From Cochliopodium minus (Eukaryota; Discosea; Himatismenida; Cochliopodiidae): a stretch of 64,000 nt of DNA. Location of the stretch: NCBI GenBank assembly GCA_024220525.1, contig JAMYWO010000064.1, positions 107,804-171,803 on the forward strand, read 5' to 3'. The position numbers and the translations under genes were made by a program. Under the pieces are notes generated by a model. It was not told where the DNA came from and made no database searches. It saw nothing but the letters and a program-made list of their open reading frames with translations. Position 1 is the stretch's first letter, and each line of letters opens with the position of its first letter. Of the stretch, positions 55,735 through 64,000 are shown one piece after another.

Positions 55735-56906
55735 TTAATTTCTTTTGGCCCTGTTGAGATATTTCACTGCGTCTTGTTTAGACATAGAGTTTTGTCTATT
55801 AATGTTGTACAATAAAATATCTGAAACATCTTGATAGATATAGGTATTTGTATTGAAGTTAGGATCATTAACCTAAAAAAAAAAATTAAAATTTTTGAAA
55901 AATAAAATAATAAATAAAAAAAACTCATGTTAAATAAAAAAAAACAAAGTTAAATTTTTTTTACGTATAATGTCAATGGATTATCACTATCAAATCCTTC
56001 ACAAAGTACAAAGTGAGTTTTATTTCTAACGTGAAGAATCATGATAGGATTTTCGTTCAAGATGTACTTCTTCATCACTTGGATGCTTGGTTTCTCTTTC
56101 TCCGAGAGAAAAGTAATTCCGTTGCTGATTTTATCAGGTGAATCTAAAACAAGATTGTCACAATCTCCATCGATACAAGTGTATCCTTTGTTATTTCTTT
56201 ATTTTTACGTTTAAAAAATTTTTGGCGCCAAAGAAAAAATTAATTTTTTTAAACCTGAGCCAATTATTGAATGTACCTGGATCAATGGTAACATTATTAG
56301 GCAATGTATATCCTTTTCCATTCATTGCCATTGATAATGAAGAAATAGCACTATATCCAAGGATTTATTAATTAATTGTAAAAAGGAGAATCTTTACTTT
56401 ATTTCTTTACCATCCTTGTTCACATCTATTTTATAAATTTAAAAATAATATCTATAATTGTCTTTCATTTCTTTTTTTACATCGTATCTCTTGTTCCATT
56501 CCCTTTTTATATTTTTATTTTAATCTCACTTCTAAATTAATTTTTCTATTTATTTACCTCCCTATCAAAAATGTTTTAATATATGAATTGGATATCTGTA
56601 TTTTTCAATTTTTATACCATATAATTGTTTGCCCATCTATCATATTGTGATTGTTCTATTAATAAACTCTTATAATGTAATATGGAAAATAAAATACCTT
56701 GGATCACATCTATATTATTCAAATTTACATTATTTAGTTTAAAAATCTTGTGTTTATCAGAATATTCTCATAATTATTGGAGAAATTAAAAAAATCTTAT
56801 TTTACTGGCTAAAGTGTGGATATTTATAAGGGATAACAGGAACAGATAATGAAGATTTTATTTGTAGAATGAAAATGAAAGCAAATACAAAGAAAACAAT
56901 TTTCAT
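55735..56906 (-). CDS. Secreted C39-like cysteine peptidase
   Basis: ATG 56906 starts MKIVFFVFAFIFILQIKSSL, a clear signal peptide, followed by a short VPVIPYKYPHF segment. Small exons then give CDPRWANNYM and, around 56415-56340, CEQGCAISSLSMAMNGKG with the catalytic Cys; later PGTFNNWL, HFVLCEGFDSDNPLTLYVND with the catalytic His and Asp, and VSDILLYNINRQNSMSKQDA at the end. The motif order DPRW..GCA.(T/S)S...M..N...PGT.N.WL...H(F/W)V..(N)DP is that of the Peptidase_C39-like family. The Cys-His-Asp triad is complete, so it is probably active outside the cell or in a lysosome. At least one exon is about 4 bases and several borders are unsettled. Confidence 0.7.
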
Positions 56907-57115
56907 CCTTATTTTATTTATTATAAATTTTTTATTTTTCAGATAAAAAAAAATTTATATATAAATTATTTCAAGACCAACAAATCAAATCTTTGAATTT
57001 ACAATAAAACAATTTGAAGATCAAAAATCAATTGGATCTTTTTATAAGCAAAATTACATCTAATTTAGTTGTTTTTTTTTATTAAAATTAAAAATTAAAA
57101 ATAAAAAAAAATAAG

Positions 57116-57962
57116 ATGCGTAATTTTCTCTTTTTTTTATATTTCATGTTCAATTAATCTTTCTTTTCAAAATTTTCTTCCAGATAATCAAATTCCAGGG
57201 CAACAAATTCCAGGACAACAAATGCCAGGACAACAAATGCCAGGCCAACAAATGCCAGTGCAACAAATTCCAGGTATAAAAAGTTTTTGAAAGAAAAAGA
57301 AAAGAAAATTTATATTTTTGGATCAATTATCTTCTTAATATCAAAATTTAACCATAATTTTAATTAGGTCAACAATCATACCCACCACAACAAGGTTATC
57401 CACCACAACAAGGCTATCCACCACAACAAGGTTACCCACCACAACAAGGATACCCTCCACAACAAGGTTATCCACCTCAACAAGGATATCCTCCACAACA
57501 AGGTTATCCACCACAACAAGGATACCCACCACAACAAGGATATCCACCACAGAATCCACCTCAACAAAATCAGACAAAATTAGGAAAAGATGGAAAAGAG
57601 AAAAAGAAAAAAGATAAAGAAGGTAAATTCAAATTTCATTCAAATCACATAATCAAATTCAAAATTATCTTTCGAAATTTCAAATTGAAATACTTTCATC
57701 CTTTAAATACCTTTACCTATAATAGGAAAAGAAAAAAAGAAAAAAGAAAAAGATAATAAAGGATATCCTCCACAACAAGGATACCCACCACAACAAGGAT
57801 ATCCTCCACAACAAGGAGGAATGCAAGGATACCCTCCACAACAAAATCCACCTCAATCATCATCATCTGGAAAAGAAGGTAATCCTCTTTTGATTTTTTC
57901 AAATTTTTTTAATTTATATCCTTTTTTTTTAAATAGGAAAAGAAAAGAAAAAGAAAAAATAA
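57116..57962 (+). CDS. YPPQQG-repeat low-complexity protein
   Basis: Exons 57116-57119 (ATGC only), 57184-57273, 57368-57622, 57726-57878 and 57937-57962; all introns phase 1. The product has six [10 protein letters not shown] units, about ten YPPQQG hexapeptides, a Lys/Glu-rich block ([13 protein letters not shown]), more YPPQQG units, PPQSSSS and a second Lys block ending at TAA. Such Tyr/Pro/Gln/Gly repeats occur in annexin VII N-termini and other condensate- or membrane-associated proteins, but no folded domain is present here. The 4-base first exon is needed to supply the start. A transcript or membrane-binding role is unknown. Confidence 0.75.
57377..57552 (+). repeat. 18-base coding tandem repeat (TACCCACCACAACAAGGN)
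   Basis: About ten copies of an 18-base unit encoding YPPQQG, with synonymous changes between copies. A shorter block of the same unit recurs at about 57760-57845. Confidence 0.9.
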
Positions 57963-58057
57963 TGAGAGCAATTGTAACAGTTAATTTTTGCAAAATTAAA
58001 CTTTTTTCAATTTGAACCTTAAATTCCATTACTCACTTCAAGTTTTTTTTAATTCTT

Positions 58058-59176
58058 TTATTTTGAATCTATTTCTTTTTGGACAAGGATATAACTTTCA
58101 ATTTTCTTCGAGATTTCTCCCCAATACTCTTTGTTTTGCTCTTTACACCAAGCGATATAAAAGATTATCTTCTTTGAAGCAACAAAACATTTTTTCTTTA
58201 GAGATTTATCAACACCCTTCTCCAATTTTGAACAATCTACCAATAGATTGTATAAATGAGATAAACTTCTTAGAGTATAATCAGGAACATTCAAAATACG
58301 TTTTATATCTTCCAGAATAGCCATCGAAAAGTATTTATCACCTCCCAGAAAAGAGGATCTCAGTATTTTGCCAAACAACGAATTAAAGATAGAGATTAAT
58401 GAATCGTGTATTGTATTGCTTTGCAGGACATCAGATAGCTCCATCACACATACACATATATTCACTTTCATTTTATCAGAAATGTCTCCATTATAAAATC
58501 TCCTCACAAAGGCATAACAGTAGATCGATTCGATTATATTGAAGATCAAAAGTGGATTAGGTTTCAATGATGATAATTTGGAAAATGTGGGTTGATTCAG
58601 GAGATGTGGAGGGATATCATTCATATATTTTTTGTTCACTGAAATTTCTTCAACTTTTCCTTCTTTGGATTCGATTTGATTGCATATCATTCCCTTATCA
58701 TCTTTGTTTCCTATTTCTTCAATCAATTTCTCCTTTTTCATCCACCAAGGTTCCCATAACTCAATTATATCTCCAAAATTCTTTCTCTTTATCAATTCTT
58801 GGAACTCCCTCTTCTGATTCTCTGTCAAATGATCCAAGATCTGAAGCATTCCCTCATCATTCTCTTCCTCAAGCAGATTCATCTCCTCTATCCTCTCCAA
58901 AGCCTCTTCATCCATTTCCCTTTCCTTCTCCTTATAATCCTCCCCATCCTCTTTTCCTATCCTATCCAATATCTCCTGCATCTTTTTCCTTTCTTCTTCT
59001 CCCACCTTTTCATTCTTCAACACTTGTGTCAATGATTCGTGCTGGAATTCATTCACGCAATTCACGTTATGTTGTTTGTAGCAAGTCAATGAACATGTAG
59101 GTATTCCACATTTTGGACATCTATATTTGCTGCATTGCTTTTCACATATCTTGCATATTTTATCTGTTGTTTCCAT
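58058..59176 (-). CDS. ZNHIT2: ZNHIT2-type HIT zinc-finger protein
   Basis: Intronless, 372 residues. The N-terminus is a HIT zinc finger: CKICEKQCSKYRCPKC, then PTCSLTCYKQH and C-V-N, with eight Cys/His ligands. An acidic coiled region follows (KMQEILDRIGKEDGEDYK), then the FGDIIELWEPWWMKKE segment typical of ZNHIT2 and a helical C-terminal domain (NPLLIFNIIESIYCYAFVRR, MELSDVLQ). Known role: ZNHIT2 binds RUVBL1/2 and links the R2TP/PAQosome to U5 snRNP assembly. It is divergent from the first F-box/histone-fold gene, 174 bases between starts, and convergent with the YPPQQG gene. Confidence 0.85.
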   Translation of the reverse strand: METTDKICKICEKQCSKYRCPKCGIPTCSLTCYKQHNVNCVNEFQHESLTQVLKNEKVGEEERKKMQEILDRIGKEDGEDYKEKEREMDEEALERIEEMNLLEEENDEGMLQILDHLTENQKREFQELIKRKNFGDIIELWEPWWMKKEKLIEEIGNKDDKGMICNQIESKEGKVEEISVNKKYMNDIPPHLLNQPTFSKLSSLKPNPLLIFNIIESIYCYAFVRRFYNGDISDKMKVNICVCVMELSDVLQSNTIHDSLISIFNSLFGKILRSSFLGGDKYFSMAILEDIKRILNVPDYTLRSLSHLYNLLVDCSKLEKGVDKSLKKKCFVASKKIIFYIAWCKEQNKEYWGEISKKIESYILVQKEIDSK

Positions 59177-59350
59177 TTATAATATATTCTTGTAAGAATG
59201 ATTCTCTATATACTTTGTTTGTGGTTTACCTTTTCGATTTTTTTTTTATATTCAATCAAGATAAATGAATAAATTTTAATTAACTATTCTTTGATGAATA
59301 GGGTGGTATTTTTTAATATATGTTTCTTCATTTAAAAATAAAAATTGAGA

Positions 59351-61238
59351 ATGAATAATGTTCCAAAATATATCTTGTAATTGTTCATAAACAAATAAAT
59401 ACTTTATTGATTTTTCAATTTAAAAAATTTTTTTCAAAGTCACGATATCCTCTCAGATTTTTCGAATTTCTTCCAAGATTATCTCAATTATCGACTTGTC
59501 TGTAAAAAATGGAATGAAATGATGAAATCTCCTCATTATTGGATGATCGTATTTAACAAGAATAAAATTCTTTTTGAAGAGAATGGATTGATCTCAAGAA
59601 ATGAAAGGATAGAAAAGAATGAGAATACGATAAAAGCATTGTTTCTTGAATTGAACATCAAAAAAGGGATTTATTTTCCAAATAAAAATCCACTGTAAAA
59701 AAAAAAAAAAATTTTAATATTTCAATTATTCTTTTTTAAAAGATATTTCAACAAAATTTCTGTACGAGGTTTGTGCCAAGATATATTAGATAATATAAGA
59801 TATGATCGAAAATTTAGTAGTGCCGCAGTATGTTTATTGCAAGAAGTGGTGGAAGATTCTTTCATTAAAGTATTCCGGAGCCAAACAGAAAACAATGAAG
59901 AATACAAGGAATCAGGGATACTGTTGAAGTGTAGATTTGATGGTGAATTAGATGAAAAAGTGAGAAAATATTTGAAGGGAAGTTCTAAAAGAGAAGATAC
60001 TGAGGAAGAAAATCAAACAAAAAACAAAAGAAGGAAAATAGATGATAAAGATGCAAATGAAAAAAAAAATGAAGAGAAAAAAGAAGATTTAGATTTGATA
60101 GATGATAGCACTGATGAAGATTATGTCCTTGATGAAAATGATGTTTTAGAAGGGGATATGGAATATGATGAGGAATCAAACAGTCAAGATTACACAGACG
60201 AAAGTGTAAAAAAAACTATTATTTATTATTCAGTCTTTTTAATCAATAAATTTTTTTTTTTTTTTTACATTAAAGACAGAAAGGGACTCTGAGGAAGAAA
60301 TAAAGTACCAAAAAAAGAGACAAAGAAAGATCAATGAAAATTTTGAAGTTGAACTCAATTCTGCTGAAGATTCTGATGACTGGGACACTTATTTTAAAAA
60401 CAAACATTTTGATCAGCCAAGAATGTTCAAACTCTTAAACTCATTCACTGAAATTTCAAGGTTAAAAAAAATTTTTTCAAAAAAAAACTCTTTTTATTTA
60501 TTAATCACAATTATTAGATTTAAAATTTCAGAGATATTTGAAGAGATCTTGTTGAACAAAGATGATTTCTTGTGGAATCATTTCGAAGAACAAGATTATG
60601 AAGATCACGTTTATGGGCTGATTGAGAAAGGAGAAACTAAGAGCAGAGACGGGGTTCCATACGCCATGTTAATTGCACATAATTATCCTGAATTATTAGA
60701 AGTAAAAAAAAATATTTTATTAAGAATTATTTTGTAATATATTTCTTTTTTTTTTTTGAATAAAAAAGAGAATTTGCCCAAATTGTGACTTTGGAAAGGA
60801 AAAAAAGCCTTACACAGAATACGAAACAAAGTTGTTCAAGTTTTTAGAAGAAAGAGATGAGAATGGAGACACCTTACTTTGTGTGGCCAACGAAATTGGT
60901 CCTGTGATTGAATATCTCGTTAACAAAAAAAGAAATTTGAATGTTCAAAACAATGACGGTGAAACTGCATTACATGTTGCAGTGATGGAAGGAAATTATG
61001 ATGTTGTTCATACTTTAACTGGGTAAGAAAATTTATAATAAAAAATTCTTTATTTTTTTTTTACAAAAATTTATTTTTTGATAGGTACATCAATGAAGTA
61101 GATCCTTTTATTAAAAGTAATGATGGTAGAACTCCTTTGGAACTTGCCCTTTATTTGAAGGAAATTGGTTCTTCATGTGGTTCCTTAAAGGACATAATTA
61201 CTATGATTCAGAACCTGGTAGAGGAGAAAAAGAATTAA
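59351..61238 (+). CDS. F-box / histone-H3-like fold / acidic tract / ankyrin protein, copy A
   Basis: Seven exons: 59351-59376, 59440-59694, 59743-60205, 60276-60460, 60518-60701, 60769-61022 and 61085-61238, exactly 506 codons. Residues 1-50 are an F-box (NVPKYIL...YLNYRLVCKKWNEMM). Residues 95-173 read SVRGLCQDILDNI, DRKFSSAAVCLLQEVVEDSF and IKVF..., closely following histone H3 alpha-1, loop L1 (D-x-R-F-x-S-S-A) and alpha-2 (LQE-x-x-E), then a basic alpha-3-like KVRKYLKG. Residues about 205-248 are strongly acidic (DDSTDEDYVLDENDVLEGD). A CxxC pair (RICPNC) precedes two ankyrin repeats (DENGDTLLCVANEIG, DGETALHVAVMEGN, DGRTPLELALYL). A chromatin-directed ubiquitin-ligase adaptor is inferred. 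Confidence 0.8.
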
Positions 61239-61358
61239 TTCAAATATTCCATTTGGTGAGCATCATTGCAAAACAACTGGATTGTTAATTTTTTTTGATC
61301 AAAGAATTTATTCATAAATTAAAAAAAATTAAAAAAATTGGTTTCTTTGATACTCAAA

Positions 61359-63253
61359 ATGAATAATGTGCCAAAATACATCTTGTAATTGTTCATATTC
61401 AAAAATAAAAAACTTATTTGGATATCAATTTCTTTCAGTTACGATTTCCTCTCAGATTTTTCGAATTTCTTCCAAGATTATCTCAATTATCGACTTGTCT
61501 GTAAAAAATGGAATGAAATGATGAAATCTCCTCATTATTGGGTGATGGTATTTAACAAGAATAAAATTCTTTTTGAAGAGAATGGATTGATCTCAAGAAA
61601 TGAAAGGATAGAAAAGAATGAGATTACAATAAAAGCATTGTTTTTTGAATTGAGCATCAAAAAAGGGATTTATTTTCCAAATAAAAATCCACTGTAAAAA
61701 AAAATATTTTTCAATATTTCAATTATTCTTTTCTTTTCAAAAAAGATACTTGAATAAGTTTAGATTTGGCGAATTGTGTCAGGCTATATTGGATAAATAT
61801 AAGAAATTTGCGAAGGATGGGAGATTTAGTAGTGCGGCAACATGTTTATTGCAAGAAGTAGTGGAAGATTCATTCATCAAAACTTTCAAGAATCAAATCG
61901 AAAACAACGAACAATACAAAAAAGCGGGAGTTTTGATGGAATTTGAACCATCAAATAAAGTTAACAAAAAAAGAATGAAAGAGTATTTGAAGGGAAACTT
62001 TTGGGTGGAAGATTATAATGAAGAGAATAAAATAAAGAACAAAAAAAGGAAATTGGGAGAGGAATGTATAAATGATAAAAACCTTGATGATAAAGTTAAA
62101 ATTGAAAGAAAAGTTGAAGAGAATGAAGATTTAGGTTTGATGGAAGATGACAGCAGTGATGAAGATTTTTTACTTGATGAAAAGGATATCTTGGAAGGGG
62201 ATTTGGAGTATGATGAAGATAATAAAAGTGAGGATAATAATAATGTGGAAAAAAATGTAAAACAAAAAAAAATTTTTTTTAAAAAATGATAAAATACCAA
62301 TTAAAAATTTTCTCGAAAATTTTTTTTAAAGGAGGGAAGAAATGTTTTCGAGGATTCTTTTTTTGAAGCAAAAAGAAAGAGGAAAGATCAAAAAACATTC
62401 TACCAAAGGAACTATTCTGAAGAAGACTCTGACGATATTGATAATTACTTCCAAAAGAAGAATTTTAATCAAATTAACTATCACAAACTAAACAATTCTT
62501 TCAGGGAAGTTGCTTTGTAATTCAAAAAAAAATAATTTTTTATTTTTTTTTAACTTTATTTTTCAATAGAACTCCCATTGAAAACAATTATGAGGATTAT
62601 GTTTTGGACGCTCACAATATTTTGTACGTTGGTTTTATTAAAAGTGAATATAAAACTGTTCTTACTAATTTAGTTGAGAAAGGAGAGACGAAGAGCAGGG
62701 AAGGAATACCTTATGCAATATTAATTGCTCAAAATTGTCCGGAATTGTTAGAAGTAAAATAACAGACAAAAATTAATAAATATATATTTTTTTAATGCTA
62801 ATTTTTTAAAAGCGAATTTGTGGTGATCATAATTCCATAAGTAAAGAAAAAGTACTCAAGTTTTTGGAAGAAAGAGATGAGAATGGAGACACCATACTTT
62901 CTTTCGCTGACGAAATTACTTCTGTGATTGAATTCCTCGTTGAAAATAGCCGGAGTTTGAATTTACAAAATAATGACGGAGAAACTGCATTGCATATTGC
63001 TGTGTTGGAAGGAAATCATGATGCTGTTAGAGTTTTGACAGGGTAAAAATTAAAAAAAAAAGAACTAAATTTATTTTTTCAAAACTTTTTTTTTGATAGA
63101 TATGTTAGCGAAGTGAATCCTTTTATCAAAAGCAATGATGGTAGAACTCCTTTGGAACTTGCTCTTCTTTTGAAGGAAATTGGTTCTGTTGATGATTCTT
63201 TGGGTGGAACAATCACTTTATTAAAAAACTTGGAGGAGCTTAAAAAAAAGTAA
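61359..63253 (+). CDS. F-box / histone-H3-like fold / acidic tract / ankyrin protein, copy B
   Basis: Exons 61359-61384, 61439-61693, 61746-62256, 62332-62516, 62570-62753, 62813-63042 and 63100-63253 give 514 residues. Intron positions and phases match copy A exactly, and the gene starts 120 bases after it. The histone-like region is the clearer one: RFGELCQAILDKYKKF, KDGRFSSAATCLLQEVVEDS, F-I-K-T-F, and a basic NKKRMKEYLKG. The F-box (FLSDFSNFFQDYLNYRLVCK), acidic tract (MEDDSSDEDFLLDEKDILEG) and ankyrin repeats (DGETALHIAVLEGNHDAV) are conserved. The CxxC pair of copy A is replaced here (RICGDH), so that motif is not essential. Middle regions differ more than F-box or histone-like parts. 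Confidence 0.8.
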
Positions 63254-63358
63254 AAAATAAGTAAAATAAAGGTTATTATGAGAGGAGGAACTTTCTATAT
63301 TTAAATTCCTTCCAATCAAAAAAAATTAAAAATAAAATAAAATTGATTTTGATTTAAA

Positions 63359-63999
63359 ATGGAATATTTGGCTTGGGAATTATTTTTTGTTGCATTATTG
63401 AGTTTTTTTGGATCCTTTCAGGCATTTCTCTCCACAACTATTTTGAAAGATCAACAATTCAGCTTGAAAAAAGATCAAGGTAAAATAAATTGATCTTTAT
63501 TCCAACCAATTATCATACCCCTTTAGATTTTCAAGAACATAAAGTCCATTTATAAAAGAACAAAATCCATTTATAATTGAATAGATTTATATTTTTAATT
63601 AACAATCAAAATTATACAATCCCTTTTGATTATATAGAATGATTATATGAATAATACAGTTTTCTAACATATCATTTTTTAATTAGCGCTATAAATATAT
63701 TCTTTCTTTATCCCTAACAAAATTATAAATTTTTTTTTTTAAAATTAGTTTCACCACTTGCAAGACATCTTTTCGGAGCATGGACATTAGTTGCATCATT
63801 TGTTAGACTCATTTGTTCATATCATATCCATGAGAAAGGTATTTATCTAGCAACGATTGTCACCTTCGTTATTGCCCTTTATATTTATTCTTATCAATGC
63901 TTTGTGGCAAGATCCATTCCAATAGTTAAAGCACTTCCACCATTCATTGTGGCAACAGGAAATCTTATTTGGATGATATCAGTACATAGATTATATTAA
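63359..63999 (+). CDS. ERG28: ERG28-like sterol-biosynthesis scaffold
   Basis: Two exons (63359-63479, 63749-63999) give 123 residues, normal length for the family. Four hydrophobic segments: WELFFVALLSFFGSFQAFLS, HLFGAWTLVASFVRLICSYH, IYLATIVTFVIALYIYSYQC and PPFIVATGNLIWMISVH. The LFGAWTL..RL..(A/S)YHI motif is typical of ERG28/C14orf1. In yeast Erg28 tethers the C-4 demethylation enzymes Erg25, Erg26 and Erg27 in the ER, so the organism probably makes its own sterols, an inference. It ends at TAA, one base before the window ends. Confidence 0.87.
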
Positions 64000-64000
64000 A

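Noticed and set aside
57341-57577. Minus-strand open frame of Val/Leu/Trp repeats
   Set aside because: It is the reverse complement of the YPPQQG coding repeat and has no splice or start context.
1-64000. tRNA, rRNA and mobile elements
   Set aside because: I saw no cloverleaf-compatible segment, rRNA block, transposase or reverse-transcriptase motif, and no long terminal repeats. A dedicated covariance-model search was not possible here.

Overview
This window is a compact, very AT-rich nuclear segment of a protist genome. Coding exons are moderately AT-rich; introns are short, extremely A/T-rich and bounded by GT..AG (two clear GC..AG cases). Genes use TAA, TAG and TGA as stops, so the code looks standard. 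A mitochondrial S17 ribosomal protein indicates a respiring or at least translating mitochondrion. A TPLATE-type TSET subunit, a DOCK-family GEF, and expanded F-box, ankyrin, RCC1 and SPRY families suggest a free-living amoeboid protist (amoebozoan- or heterolobosean-like). I cannot name the organism from sequence alone.

Layout. 0-2.1 kb: BAG1-like co-chaperone and mitochondrial S17, convergent. 2.2-10.5 kb: five tandem F-box paralogues with the same six-exon plan, three of them ending in a CaaX-type prenylation box, plus two decayed last-exon copies. 10.9-16.6 kb: RCC1-repeat gene, LRR fragment, proteasome alpha subunit (PSMA4 type) and a tail-anchored VASt-domain protein. 16.8-25.6 kb: an ankyrin protein and a large DOCK-family GEF. 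25.8-31.6 kb: a BRCT+RCC1 gene cut by an assembly join, members of a SPRY/F-box/Cys-motif family, and a damaged gene. 31.8-40.8 kb: TPLATE-like TSET subunit, divergent from a TBC1D13-type RabGAP. 41.0-44.4 kb: another SPRY member and a cluster of His/Gly-repeat genes built of tiny phase-1 exons. 44.5-47.5 kb: an ankyrin gene with an internal TGA, and a RING-H2 ligase. 47.6-59.2 kb: housekeeping genes (PIGN, a methyltransferase-like protein, RAD51D, secreted C39-like peptidase, YPPQQG-repeat protein, ZNHIT2). 59.3-63.3 kb: two tandem genes joining an F-box, a histone-H3-like fold, an acidic tract and ankyrin repeats. 63.36-64.0 kb: ERG28.

The two most unusual systems are the F-box/histone-H3-like/ankyrin pair at 59.35-63.25 kb and the micro-exon His/Gly-repeat cluster at 41.95-44.40 kb. 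In the latter, 3-, 6- and 9-base exons all begin and end in phase 1, so any internal exon can be skipped or added without shifting the frame. Ubiquitin biology recurs (F-box, RING, BAG, proteasome, histone-fold F-box), and membrane traffic or lipid genes (DOCK, TSET, TBC, VASt, PIGN, ERG28) form the second theme. Three single-base n characters (28359, 30360, 41889) and one 100-N run (43877-43976) mark assembly joins; the order of segments across them should not be trusted.
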